Shown here: positions 22,624-31,011 of the stretch, in pieces | How positions within the stretch are numbered: position 1 is the stretch's first letter | Layout: every line of letters begins with the position of its first letter | From: Streptomyces sp. 1-11 | GTDB lineage: Bacteria; Actinomycetota; Actinomycetes; Streptomycetales; Streptomycetaceae | Length of the DNA stretch: 64,000 nucleotides | Assembly: GCF_007176755.1 (NCBI RefSeq) | Contig: NZ_BJTV01000004.1 | Location: 248,001-312,000, forward strand | Reading direction: 5' to 3' | Notes under the pieces: model-generated | The model's database searches: none | Told to the model about the DNA's origin: nothing | What the model saw: the letters and a program-made list of their open reading frames with translations, nothing else | Translations under genes and position numbers: made by a program

Positions 22624-22802
22624 GTGAGCGGGCGGCGCCCTTCTACTGCCCCTACTGCGGGGACGAGGACCTGCGTCCCGGCGAGCAGGGCCATGGCGTC
22701 TGGGAGTGCGCGGCGTGCAACCGCGCATTCCAGCTCAAGTTCCTCGGGCTGCTGGCCCGGGGGCTGGAGCGGGCCGACAACGGAGGGGACGAGCGGATAT
22801 GA
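22620..22802 (+). CDS. Zinc-ribbon miniprotein of the sulfur operon
   Basis: 60 aa. Two CxxC pairs are present: YCPYCGDEDLRPG and WECAACNRAFQLKFLG, so a single zinc ribbon (or iron-sulfur knuckle) is likely. The GTG start overlaps the sulfite reductase stop, and its own stop overlaps the cysH ATG, so all three are translationally coupled. From memory this small gene is conserved between the reductase and cysH in Streptomyces; no function is known to me. A role in assembling or supplying electrons to the reductases is a guess from position. Confidence 0.8.
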   Translation: MSERAAPFYCPYCGDEDLRPGEQGHGVWECAACNRAFQLKFLGLLARGLERADNGGDERI

Positions 22803-23509
22803 CGACGACTCAGCAGGAGCGCACCGAGGAAGAGCTGAAGGCGCTCGCCGAGCGGGCGGGCCGGGACCTGGAGGACGCCTCCGCGCTGGAGATCCTCCAG
22901 TGGGCGGTCGACACCTTCGGAGCCGGGTTCTGCGTCACCTCCTCCATGGAGGACGCCGTGGTCGCCCATCTCGCCTCCCGCGTCCGCAAGGGCGTGGACG
23001 TCGTCTTCCTCGACACCGGCTACCACTTCCCGGAGACCATCGGCACCCGGGACGCCGTGGACGCGGTGATGGACGTCAACGTCATCACCCTCACCCCGCG
23101 GCAGACGGTCGCCGAGCAGGACGCGGAGTACGGCCCGAGGCTGCACGACCGCGACCCCGACCTGTGCTGCGCGCTGCGCAAGGTGCGGCCGCTGGAGGAG
23201 GGGCTGCAGGGCTACCGGGCGTGGGCGACCGGCCTGCGCCGCGACGAGTCCCCGACCCGGGCGAACACCCCGGTCGTCGGGTGGGACGAGAAGCGGCGCA
23301 AGGTCAAGGTGTCCCCCATCGCCCGCTGGACGCAGGACGACGTGGACGCCTACGTCGCCGAGCACGGCGTGCTCACCAACCCGCTGCTGACGGACGGCTA
23401 CCCGTCCATCGGCTGCGCCCCCTGCACCCGCCGCGTCCTGGAGGGCGAGGACGCGCGCGCCGGCCGCTGGGCGGGGCGCGCCAAGACCGAGTGCGGGCTG
23501 CACGGATGA
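22799..23509 (+). CDS. cysH: Assimilatory adenylylsulfate (APS) reductase
   Basis: 236 aa. It reduces APS to sulfite and AMP using thioredoxin. The 4Fe-4S cysteines typical of APS-specific (not PAPS) reductases are all present: Cys123-Cys124 in DLCCALRKV and Cys206/Cys209 in IGCAPCTRR. The catalytic cysteine is Cys232 in the C-terminal KTECGLHG. FCVTSSMEDAVV is the nucleotide-binding loop and LDTGYHFPET a further family motif. Start and stop overlap neighbouring genes by 4 nt. The enzyme supplies sulfite to the reductase encoded first in the operon. Confidence 0.94.
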   Translation: MTTTQQERTEEELKALAERAGRDLEDASALEILQWAVDTFGAGFCVTSSMEDAVVAHLASRVRKGVDVVFLDTGYHFPETIGTRDAVDAVMDVNVITLTPRQTVAEQDAEYGPRLHDRDPDLCCALRKVRPLEEGLQGYRAWATGLRRDESPTRANTPVVGWDEKRRKVKVSPIARWTQDDVDAYVAEHGVLTNPLLTDGYPSIGCAPCTRRVLEGEDARAGRWAGRAKTECGLHG

Positions 23510-23601
23510 CGGCGCGCACAGCCGCCCGCACCTCGCCCGCGGGTCCGGCTGTCACCGCTCGCACCGACGCCACCGACGCCACCGACATCCAGGAGAACCA
23601 C

Positions 23602-24138
23602 GTGACCACCGGAGCCACCGTCTGGCTCACGGGTCTGCCGAGCGCCGGCAAGACCACCATCGCGTACGAGCTGGCCGGCCGGCTGCGCGCCGAGGGCCAC
23701 CGCGTCGAGGTGCTCGACGGCGACGAGATCCGCGAGTTCATCTCGGCGGGCCTCGGCTTCGGCCGAGAGGACCGGCACACCAACGTGCAGCGCATCGGCT
23801 TCGTCGCCGAACTGCTCGCCCGCAACGGGGTGAAGGCGCTGGTCCCGGTGATCGCGCCCTACGCGGACAGCCGGGAGGCCGTGCGCAAGCGGCACACCGG
23901 GAACGGGACGCCCTACCTGGAGGTCCATGTGGCGACCCCGGTCGAGGTGTGCTCGGTGCGGGACGTGAAGGGGCTGTACGCCAAGCAGGCGGCGGGTGAG
24001 CTGTCGGGGCTGACGGGCGTGGACGACCCGTACGAGGAGCCCGAGACACCCGACCTGCGGATCGAATCGCAGCACCAGACCGTGCGGGAGTCCGCGGCCT
24101 CGGTGCATGCCCTGCTCAGTGAGAGGGGACTGGCATGA
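23602..24138 (+). CDS. cysC: Adenylylsulfate kinase
   Basis: 178 aa. It phosphorylates APS to PAPS with ATP. The P-loop GLPSAGKTT lies near the N-terminus, followed by VLDGDEIREF, LGFGREDRHTNVQRIGFVAE and VKGLYAKQAAGE. I prefer the GTG with AGGAG 6 nt upstream, which gives the normal family length. An in-frame ATG at 23506 overlaps the cysH stop and would add 32 residues rich in Thr/Ala/Asp repeats, so translation could instead start there. It is coupled to cysD by ATGA. Because CysH uses APS directly, PAPS made here may serve sulfotransfer rather than reduction. Confidence 0.92.
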   Translation: MTTGATVWLTGLPSAGKTTIAYELAGRLRAEGHRVEVLDGDEIREFISAGLGFGREDRHTNVQRIGFVAELLARNGVKALVPVIAPYADSREAVRKRHTGNGTPYLEVHVATPVEVCSVRDVKGLYAKQAAGELSGLTGVDDPYEEPETPDLRIESQHQTVRESAASVHALLSERGLA

Positions 24139-25079
24139 CGACCGTCGCCGAGACCGCGGCCGGTGGCGAGGGCACGGACACTCCGTACGCCCTGTCGCAC
24201 CTGGACGCGCTGGAGTCCGAGGCGGTGCACATCTTCCGCGAGGTCGCGGGCGAGTTCGAGAACCCGGTGATCCTGTTCTCCGGTGGCAAGGACTCGATCC
24301 TGATGCTGCACCTCGCGCTGAAGGCGTTCGCCCCGGCCTCGATCCCCTTCTCACTGCTGCATGTGGACACGGGACACAACTTCCCCGAGGTGCTGGAGTA
24401 CCGGGACCGTGTGGTCGCCGAACACGGGCTGCGCCTCCACGTGGCGTCCGTACAGGACTACATCGACCGCGGTGTGCTCAAGGAGCGTCCCGACGGCACC
24501 CGCAACCCGCTGCAGACCCTCCCGTTGACGGAGAGGATCCAGAGCGAGAAATTCGACGCGGTCTTCGGCGGCGGCCGGCGCGACGAGGAGAAGGCCCGCG
24601 CCAAGGAGCGGGTGTTCTCCCTGCGGGACGAGTTCTCCCAGTGGGACCCGCGCCGGCAGCGTCCGGAGCTGTGGAACCTGTACAACGGGCGGCACGCCCC
24701 GGGCGAGCACGTCCGCGTCTTCCCGCTGTCCAACTGGACCGAGCTGGACGTCTGGCAGTACATCGCCCGCGAGGGCATCGAGCTGCCGGAGATCTACTTC
24801 GCCCATGAGCGCGAGGTGTTCCGGCGCGCCGGGATGTGGCTGACGGCCGGCGAGTGGGGCGGCCCCAAGGACGGCGAGAGCGTCGAGCGGCGCCTGGTGC
24901 GCTACCGCACGGTCGGCGACATGTCCTGCACCGGGGCCGTCGACTCCGACGCGACCACGCTGGAGGCCGTCATCGCCGAGATCGCCGCGTCCCGGCTCAC
25001 CGAGCGCGGCGCGACCCGCGCCGACGACAAGCTCTCCGAGGCCGCGATGGAAGACCGCAAGCGCGAGGGGTACTTCTAA
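24135..25079 (+). CDS. cysD: Sulfate adenylyltransferase subunit 2
   Basis: 314 aa, the ATP pyrophosphatase-type catalytic subunit that makes APS from sulfate and ATP together with CysN. The PP-loop SGGKDSILMLHLALKAF, then LLHVDTGHNFPEVLEYRD and GGGRRDEEKARAKERVFS are characteristic. The C-terminal RYRTVGDMSCTGAVDSDA matches the family. The start overlaps the cysC stop; cysN begins 2 nt after its stop. Confidence 0.95.
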   Translation: MTTVAETAAGGEGTDTPYALSHLDALESEAVHIFREVAGEFENPVILFSGGKDSILMLHLALKAFAPASIPFSLLHVDTGHNFPEVLEYRDRVVAEHGLRLHVASVQDYIDRGVLKERPDGTRNPLQTLPLTERIQSEKFDAVFGGGRRDEEKARAKERVFSLRDEFSQWDPRRQRPELWNLYNGRHAPGEHVRVFPLSNWTELDVWQYIAREGIELPEIYFAHEREVFRRAGMWLTAGEWGGPKDGESVERRLVRYRTVGDMSCTGAVDSDATTLEAVIAEIAASRLTERGATRADDKLSEAAMEDRKREGYF

Positions 25080-25081
25080 GC

Positions 25082-26416
25082 ATGAGCACCACCACGACCG
25101 GGACGCTCCCGGAGACCACCCTGCTGCGGTTCGCCACCGCGGGCTCCGTCGACGACGGCAAGTCCACGCTCGTCGGACGGCTGCTGCACGACTCCAAGTC
25201 GGTCCTCGCCGACCAGCTGGAGGCCGTGGAACGGGCGTCCGCGAGCCGCGGCCAGGAGGGCCCGGACCTGGCGCTGCTCACCGACGGCCTGCGCGCCGAG
25301 CGGGAGCAGGGCATCACCATCGACGTGGCGTACCGCTACTTCGCCACGCCCCGGCGCCGGTTCATCCTCGCCGACACCCCCGGCCATGTGCAGTACACCC
25401 GCAACATGGTGACGGGCGCCTCCACGGCCGAGCTGACGGTGGTCCTCGTCGACGCCCGCAACGGCGTGGTCGAGCAGACCCGCCGGCACGCGGCGATCGC
25501 CGCGCTGCTGCGGGTGCCGCACGTGGTCCTCGCGGTCAACAAGATGGACCTCGTCGCGTACGAGGAGTCCGTCTTCGCCGCGATCGCCGAGGAGTTCACC
25601 GCGTACGCCACCGAGCTGGGCGTCCCGGAGGTCACCGCGGTCCCGATCTCGGCGCTGGCCGGTGACAACGTGGTGGAGCCGTCCGCGAACATGGACTGGT
25701 ACGGCGGCCCGACCGTGCTGGAGCACCTGGAGACGGTCCCGGTCAGCCACGACCTGGCGCACTGCCACGCGCGGCTGCCCGTGCAGTTCGTGATCCGGCC
25801 GCAGACCGCCGAGCACCCGGACTACCGGGGTTACGCGGGCCAGATCGCGGCCGGCACCTTCCGGGTCGGCGACCGGGTCGCCGTGCTGCCCTCGGGGCGG
25901 ACCACCCGGATCTCCGGCATCGACCTGCTGGGCCGGCCGGTCGACGTGGCGTGGACGACGCAGTCGGTGACCGTGCTGCTCGAGGACGACCTGGACGTCT
26001 CGCGCGGCGACCTGATCGTGCCGGCGAAGGACGCCCCGGCCGTCACCCAGGACGTGGAGGCGACCGTCTGCCACGTCGCCGACCAGCCGCTGGCCGTCGG
26101 GCACCGGGTGCTGCTCAAGCACGGCACCCGCACCGTCAAGGCGATCGTGAAGGACATCCCGTCCCGGCTCACGCTCGACGACCTCTCCCTGCACCCGCAT
26201 CCCGGGCAGCTCGTCGCCAACGACATCGGCCGGGTGAAGATCCGCACCGCCGAACCGCTGCCGGCCGACTCCTACGCCGACTCGCGCCGCACCGGCTCCT
26301 TCATCCTGATCGACCCGAGCGACGGGACCACGCTGACCGCCGGCATGGTCGGCGAGTCGTTCGCCTCCCCCGAGCCGGTCAAGGACGCCTCCGACGAGGA
26401 CGGCTGGGACTTCTGA
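25082..26416 (+). CDS. cysN: Sulfate adenylyltransferase subunit 1 (GTPase)
   Basis: 444 aa elongation-factor-like GTPase that drives APS formation by CysD. GTP-binding motifs: GSVDDGKSTLVGRL (G1), REQGITIDVAY (G2), DTPGHVQYTRNM (G3) and NKMDLV (G4). Beta-barrel domains follow. The protein ends after the GTPase and barrels, with no fused CysC kinase domain, consistent with the separate cysC gene. AGGGG lies about 12 nt before the ATG. Confidence 0.95.
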   Translation: MSTTTTGTLPETTLLRFATAGSVDDGKSTLVGRLLHDSKSVLADQLEAVERASASRGQEGPDLALLTDGLRAEREQGITIDVAYRYFATPRRRFILADTPGHVQYTRNMVTGASTAELTVVLVDARNGVVEQTRRHAAIAALLRVPHVVLAVNKMDLVAYEESVFAAIAEEFTAYATELGVPEVTAVPISALAGDNVVEPSANMDWYGGPTVLEHLETVPVSHDLAHCHARLPVQFVIRPQTAEHPDYRGYAGQIAAGTFRVGDRVAVLPSGRTTRISGIDLLGRPVDVAWTTQSVTVLLEDDLDVSRGDLIVPAKDAPAVTQDVEATVCHVADQPLAVGHRVLLKHGTRTVKAIVKDIPSRLTLDDLSLHPHPGQLVANDIGRVKIRTAEPLPADSYADSRRTGSFILIDPSDGTTLTAGMVGESFASPEPVKDASDEDGWDF

Positions 26417-26418
26417 CC

Positions 26419-26523
26419 ATGAACTCCCTCGGTTTCTACTCGACGTTCGCCAAGGAGGGCGGCCGCGTCGGCAGCGGCGCCCTCGGCAGCGGGCAGGGCG
26501 GAGTGGCGCGATGTGCGCGGTGA
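26419..26523 (+). CDS. Possible 34-aa peptide between cysN and the importer genes
   Basis: The ATG is 2 nt after the cysN stop. The product begins MNSLGFYSTFAKEGGRVG, has a Gly/Ser-rich middle and ends RCAR, so its only cysteine is three codons from the stop. It could be a second cysteine-sensing leader for the importer genes, a translated linker that keeps coupling, or chance. The ribosome site is weak. About 100 nt of untranslated sequence follow before the binding-protein gene. Confidence 0.4.
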   Translation: MNSLGFYSTFAKEGGRVGSGALGSGQGGVARCAR

Positions 26524-26625
26524 CGTACGCGCACCGCACGCGCGCCCAGCGACGAAGACCCCCTGCCGACCTCCCGGCCACGGCCTGAGACCGTGACCGC
26601 CGGGCCGACGAGAGGAAGACCTCCC

Positions 26626-27738
26626 GTGCCTGCCAGTGGTTCCACCTTGCTTCGCCGCGGCCTGGCCGCGCTGGCCGCCTTCCCCCTGCTGACGCTCGCG
26701 GCCTGCGGCTACGGGTCCGAGGCCGAGGGCGGCGACGCGGGCGCCCGGATCGCCGCCGGAGCCGAGAAGACCGACGGCCTGGACTCCGTGCGGATCGGCT
26801 ACTTCGGCAACCTGACCCACGCGACCGCGCTGGTGGGCAGGCAGAAGGGCTTCTTCCAGAAGGCGCTCGGCGCGACCAGCGCGGACTACCAGGTGTTCAA
26901 CGCCGGTCCGTCCGAGATCGAGGCGCTGAACTCGGGCTCCGTCGACATTGGATGGATCGGGCCGTCCCCGGCGATCAACGGCTACACCAAGTCGGACGGC
27001 AAGAACCTGCGGATCGTCGGCGGTTCGGCCTCCGGCGGGGTGAAGCTGGTGGTGAACCCCAAGAAGGTCAAGTCCCTGAAGGACGTCCGGGGCAAGCGGA
27101 TCGCGACTCCTCAGCTCGGCAACACGCAGGACGTGGCCTTCCTCGACTGGGTCGCGGAGCAGGGCTGGAAGGTCGACGCCGAGAGCGGCAAGGGCGACGT
27201 CTCCGTCGTCCGCACCGACAACAAGGTGACCCCGGACGCCTTCAGGTCAGGCTCGGTCGACGGCGCCTGGGTGCCGGAGCCGACCGCGTCCAAGCTGGTC
27301 GCCGAGGGCGGCAAGGTGCTGCTGGACGAGGCGTCGCTGTGGCCCGGCGAGAAGTTCGTGATCACGAACATCATCGTGTCGCAGAAGTTCCTGAAGGAGC
27401 ACCCGAAGGCCGTCGAAGCGGTGCTGCGGGCCTCGGTCGACACCAACGCGTGGATCAACACCCACCCGGACGAGGCCAGGACCGCGGCGAACAAGCAGCT
27501 CGGCGTCGACTCCGGCAAGGAGCTGCCGGCCGGCGTCCTGGACCCGGCCTGGAAGTCCATCCAGATCACCGACGACCCGCTGGCCGCGACCCTCGGCACC
27601 GAGGCGCGGCACGCGGTCAAGGCGGGCCTCCTTCAGGACCCGAAGCTGGACGGCATCTACGACCTCGCCCCGCTGAACAAGGTCCTGAAGGCCAAGGGCG
27701 AGAGCACCGTCGACGACGCCGGTCTCGGCGTCGGCTGA
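26626..27738 (+). CDS. ssuA: Sulfonate/sulfate ABC importer, substrate-binding lipoprotein
   Basis: 370 aa. A lipoprotein signal runs to LPLLTLAAC-like sequence: hydrophobic residues 13-26 then Cys27 in LTLAACGYGS. The mature domain is of the SsuA/TauA/NMT1 type: SVRIGYFGNLTHATALVGRQ, NAGPSEIEALNSGSVDIGWI and ATPQLGNTQDVAFLDWVAEQ. It should bind an organosulfur compound or sulfate outside the membrane; the gene context points to sulfur, but the exact ligand is not readable. The GTG start has GAGGAAG 7 nt upstream; an earlier in-frame GTG at 26593 lacks one. Confidence 0.85.
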   Translation: MPASGSTLLRRGLAALAAFPLLTLAACGYGSEAEGGDAGARIAAGAEKTDGLDSVRIGYFGNLTHATALVGRQKGFFQKALGATSADYQVFNAGPSEIEALNSGSVDIGWIGPSPAINGYTKSDGKNLRIVGGSASGGVKLVVNPKKVKSLKDVRGKRIATPQLGNTQDVAFLDWVAEQGWKVDAESGKGDVSVVRTDNKVTPDAFRSGSVDGAWVPEPTASKLVAEGGKVLLDEASLWPGEKFVITNIIVSQKFLKEHPKAVEAVLRASVDTNAWINTHPDEARTAANKQLGVDSGKELPAGVLDPAWKSIQITDDPLAATLGTEARHAVKAGLLQDPKLDGIYDLAPLNKVLKAKGESTVDDAGLGVG

Positions 27739-27772
27739 GCCCGGATCCGAGCGTCCCCAGGAGGTGACGACC

Positions 27773-28558
27773 ATGGCAACCGCCCTCGCCAAGGCCGAAG
27801 AAGCAGAAGCGGTCGAGTACGCGGCCCGCATCGAGCACGTCTCGAAGTCCTTCGCCGGGCCGGCCGGACGGCAACTCGTCCTCGACGACATCACACTGGA
27901 CGTCGCGCCCGGCGAGTTCGTCACCCTCCTGGGTGCCTCGGGCTGCGGCAAGTCGACGCTGCTGAACCTGGTGGCGGGGCTCGACCGGCCCACCGCCGGC
28001 AGCATCGCGACCCACGGGCGCCCCGCCCTGATGTTCCAGGAGCACGCGCTGTTCCCGTGGCTGACCGCGGGCAAGAACATCGAACTCGCCCTGAAACTCA
28101 GGGGCGTCGCGAAGAGCGAGCGGCGCGGCAGGGCCGAGGAGCTGCTCGAACTGGTCCGGCTGCAGGGCTCGTACGGCAAGCGGGTGCACGAGCTGTCCGG
28201 CGGTATGCGGCAGCGCGTTGCCATGGCCCGGGCACTCGCACAGGACAGCCAGCTCCTGCTGATGGACGAGCCGTTCGCCGCGCTGGACGCCATCACCCGC
28301 GACCTGCTGCACGACGAACTGACCAGGATCTGGGAGGAGACGGGGCTGTCCGTCCTGTTCGTCACGCACAACGTGCGGGAGGCGGTCCGGCTCGCGCAGC
28401 GGGTGGTGCTGCTGTCGTCCCGGCCGGGCCGGGTGGCCCGGGAGTGGCGGGTGGACATCCCGCAGCCGCGGCGCATCGAGGACGCGCCCGTGGCCGAACT
28501 GTCCCTGGAGATCACCGAGGTACTGCGTGGGGAGATCCGCCGCCATGGCCAGCACTGA
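27773..28558 (+). CDS. ssuB: ABC importer ATPase, SsuB type
   Basis: 261 aa. Walker A is GASGCGKSTLLNL, the Q-loop LMFQEHALFPWL, the signature LSGGMRQRVAMARAL, Walker B LLLMDEPFAALDA and the switch histidine in VLFVTHNVREAV. It is the motor of the importer encoded with its neighbours. The ATG has AGGAGGT 7 nt upstream. It overlaps the permease gene by 14 nt. Confidence 0.92.
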   Translation: MATALAKAEEAEAVEYAARIEHVSKSFAGPAGRQLVLDDITLDVAPGEFVTLLGASGCGKSTLLNLVAGLDRPTAGSIATHGRPALMFQEHALFPWLTAGKNIELALKLRGVAKSERRGRAEELLELVRLQGSYGKRVHELSGGMRQRVAMARALAQDSQLLLMDEPFAALDAITRDLLHDELTRIWEETGLSVLFVTHNVREAVRLAQRVVLLSSRPGRVAREWRVDIPQPRRIEDAPVAELSLEITEVLRGEIRRHGQH

Positions 28559-29429
28559 GACGAGAGCCGCAACGGACTCGGGAAGCGTCGAGGCGGGCCT
28601 TGACGCCCTGGAGACCTCCGTCGCCGGCCGGGCTCCCCTGCGGCAGACCTTCGTCCGCAAGATCCTGCCGCCGGTCGTCGCCACCGTGGTGGTGCTGGCC
28701 GTCTGGCAGGCGCTGATCTCGCTGAAGATCGTCGACGACCCGACGAAGCTGCCCTCGCCCGCCGACGTGGGCGCCGAGTTCAGGCGTGCCTGGCTGGAGG
28801 GCAAGCTGCTCGGCTACATCTGGACCAGCGTCTCGCGCGGTCTGCTGGGCTTCCTGTTCGCGCTGGCCATCGGCACCCCGCTGGGCCTGCTGGTGGCCCG
28901 GGTGAGGTTCGTGCGGGCGGCCATCGGCCCGGTGCTGTCCGGTCTGCAGTCGCTGCCGTCGGTGGCCTGGGTGCCGCCCGCGGTGATCTGGCTGGGTCTG
29001 GACAACCAGATGATGTACGCGGTGATCCTCCTCGGCGCGGTGCCGTCGATCGCCAACGGCCTGGTGTCCGGCATCGACCAGGTGCCGCCGCTGTTCCTGC
29101 GCGCGGGCCGCACGATGGGCGCCACCGGACTGAGGGGCGCCTGGCACATCGTGCTGCCGGCCGCGCTGCCGGGCTATCTGGCCGGCCTGAAGCAGGGCTG
29201 GGCCTTCTCCTGGCGCTCGCTGATGGCGGCGGAGATCATCGCCTCCTCCCCCGACCTCGGCATCGGCCTGGGCGCGTTGCTGGAGAACGGCCGCAACGCC
29301 AGCTCCATGTCCATGGTGTTCGAGGCGATCTTCCTGATCCTGTTCGTCGGCATCGCCATCGACCTGCTCATCTTCTCCCCGCTCGAGCGGTGGGTGCTGC
29401 GCAGCCGAGGCCTCCTGGTGAAGAGCTGA
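28545..29429 (+). CDS. ssuC: ABC importer permease, SsuC type
   Basis: 294 aa. An N-terminal cytoplasmic tail of about 45 aa is followed by around six membrane helices (VVATVVVLAVWQALISL first, FEAIFLILFVGIAIDLLIF last). The permease motif near GATGLRGAWHIVLPAALPG is the ATPase-contact loop. It overlaps ssuB; GGGGAG lies 10 nt before the ATG. Confidence 0.92.
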   Translation: MASTETRAATDSGSVEAGLDALETSVAGRAPLRQTFVRKILPPVVATVVVLAVWQALISLKIVDDPTKLPSPADVGAEFRRAWLEGKLLGYIWTSVSRGLLGFLFALAIGTPLGLLVARVRFVRAAIGPVLSGLQSLPSVAWVPPAVIWLGLDNQMMYAVILLGAVPSIANGLVSGIDQVPPLFLRAGRTMGATGLRGAWHIVLPAALPGYLAGLKQGWAFSWRSLMAAEIIASSPDLGIGLGALLENGRNASSMSMVFEAIFLILFVGIAIDLLIFSPLERWVLRSRGLLVKS

Positions 29430-29434
29430 TTCCC

Positions 29435-30184
29435 GTGTACGGCAAGCCGGTTCGGCCCGTTCTGCTGGTGATCGCCCACGGCAGCCGCGATCCGCGGCAC
29501 GCCGCGACCGTGCACGCCCTGGTGGAGCGGGTGCGGTCGCTGCGGCCCGGGCTGCGCGTGGAGGCCGGCTTCCTGGACTTCAACATCCCGTCCGTGCACG
29601 GGGTACTGGAGTCGCTGGCCGCGGAGGGCGTGCGGGACGTGGTGGCGCTGCCGCTGCTGCTGACCCGCGCCTTCCACGCGAAGGCCGACATCCCGGCGGT
29701 CCTGCGGGACGCGCCGCGCGGCCTGCGTATCCGGCAGGCCGAGGTGCTGGGGCCGTCGCCGCTGCTGCTGTCGGCACTGGAACGGCGCCTGTACGAGGCG
29801 GGGCTGACGCCCGCCGACAAGTCCTCGACCGGGGTCGTGCTGGCCTCGGCGGGGTCCTCCGACCCGGAGGCGATCGCGGTGATCGCCGACATCGCGCGGG
29901 AGTGGTGGCACACCGGTTGGTGCGCCGTGCGGCCCGCGTTCGCCTCCGCGTCCCTTCCCCGCACCGAGGACGCGGTACGCGAACTGCGCGCCCTCGGCTG
30001 CGAACGGGTCGCCGTGGCGCCCTACGTCCTCGCCCCCGGCTTCCTGCCGGACCGCATCGCGCGCGGCGCTGCGGACGCGGACGTCCTGGCGGACGTGCTG
30101 GGCCCGGCCCCCGAGGTGGCACGGCTCCTGCTGGCCCGCTACGACTCGGCGGGCCTGCCGGCCCGGGCGGCGCTCGGCGCCTGA
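29435..30184 (+). CDS. cbiX: Sirohydrochlorin chelatase, CbiX type
   Basis: 249 aa. Two CbiX-like halves; metal-site histidines His15 (VIAHGSRDPRH) and His81 (TRAFHAKADIP). The family inserts cobalt or iron into sirohydrochlorin. Because it ends the sulfur operon and the operon's first enzyme needs siroheme, iron insertion is the likely role (inference). The GTG start is 5 nt after the permease stop, with AAGAG about 10 nt upstream; an earlier GTG at 29390 inside the permease gene is less likely. A hairpin terminator follows. Confidence 0.85.
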   Translation: MYGKPVRPVLLVIAHGSRDPRHAATVHALVERVRSLRPGLRVEAGFLDFNIPSVHGVLESLAAEGVRDVVALPLLLTRAFHAKADIPAVLRDAPRGLRIRQAEVLGPSPLLLSALERRLYEAGLTPADKSSTGVVLASAGSSDPEAIAVIADIAREWWHTGWCAVRPAFASASLPRTEDAVRELRALGCERVAVAPYVLAPGFLPDRIARGAADADVLADVLGPAPEVARLLLARYDSAGLPARAALGA

Positions 30185-30192
30185 CGACGCGC

Positions 30193-30222
30193 GGCCGGAC
30201 CCCGTGGCGGCGGGGCCCGGCC
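30193..30222. terminator. Terminator of the sulfur operon
   Basis: GGCCGGACCCCG pairs with CGGGGCCCGGCC with one mismatch, and CCTTT follows. It lies between convergent stops and probably works for both strands. Confidence 0.6.
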
Positions 30223-30226
30223 CCTT

Positions 30227-30544
30227 TCACAGCTGCAGCAGGTGCGCCAGTTGCTGGGTGAAGGCGAGACTGCCGGTGCCGGCCGGGGCGCCGATGGCGA
30301 TGTCGTCCAGGCTCGAACGGATGCGGCCCCGGTTGGGCGGGCCGCCGTCCGCGGCGGCCTCCTCCAGCGCGGCCATGATGACCTCCCCGTGGACGGCGAG
30401 CCCCGGCAGCTCGGCGCGCAGCGCCGCCAGGAGCCCCTCGGCGAGCCGGAAGACGGTCTCCGGGTCCGGTCCGTCGTCGCCGGTCCGGCCGTGGGCGCCC
30501 AGGTGACCGGGGCCGTTGATGTTCCCGTGGTAGTACGTGCTCAT
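30227..30544 (-). CDS. Hypothetical 105-aa protein
   Basis: Begins MSTYYHGNINGPGHLGAHGR, then a helical region (PETVFRLAEGLLAALRAELP and VIMAALEEAAADG) and ends GSLAFTQQLAHLLQL. AGGACAGGA lies just upstream of the ATG, so translation is credible. No enzyme motif, membrane segment or signal peptide is seen. The pattern resembles small Streptomyces regulatory/adaptor proteins but I do not recognise the family. Confidence 0.6.
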   Translation of the reverse strand: MSTYYHGNINGPGHLGAHGRTGDDGPDPETVFRLAEGLLAALRAELPGLAVHGEVIMAALEEAAADGGPPNRGRIRSSLDDIAIGAPAGTGSLAFTQQLAHLLQL

Positions 30545-31011
30545 CGTCCTGTCCTGACTCCTGGTCTGGAGGGGCCGTACCGGGCTGGGTCCGGGAGCGC
30601 CGACGTCACCGACGCCGTGGCTCCGGCCACGTCCAGGAGTCTGGTGCCGTCGCGCCCACGCGTGCGGAAGGGCCGAAAACAGTCACCCGTACGAGTGATC
30701 CGGGCCCATTGACCAGGGCGGACACTCCCGGCGGAACGGACAGGGCGCCGCCCCGGGGAGCGCGGTGCGCCTCCCCGCGGGCCGCGGCGGGGCGGGCGTC
30801 GCGCGACCGCCGGCCGCGGTCCGGCGTTCCCCTGTGACGTCGGACCGGGGCCGGCACCCCGTTCTGCGCGCGGCCCGGCGGACGCGTCACCGGGTCTCGC
30901 GGCCCGCCGCGCCGGAGGGGTGCTTATCGGCCACCCGCTTCCCGCCGACCGGGACCTCGTGGGTCACTCGCGGACCCTCGTGCCCTAGGTCGTGCGGACA
31001 CGACCTAGGAG
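30545..31011. other. Intergenic region with an operator-like palindrome
   Basis: About 470 bp without a convincing gene. TCACCCGTACGAGTGA (30683-30698) is a 16-bp near-palindrome centred on CGTACG and lies 139 bp upstream of the hypothetical gene; it may be a regulator site. A terminator hairpin sits at the right end (30984-31009). Confidence 0.45.
30984..31009 (-). terminator. Perfect hairpin terminator
   Basis: CCTAGGTCGTG / CACGACCTAGG, 11 bp perfect with a CGGA tetraloop, starting 2 nt after the stop of the thioredoxin-fold gene. Confidence 0.75.

Noticed and set aside
23506-23601. ATG start for cysC overlapping cysH
   Set aside because: Kept as an alternative only: the added residues are repetitive and the GTG at 23602 has a better ribosome site and gives the family length.
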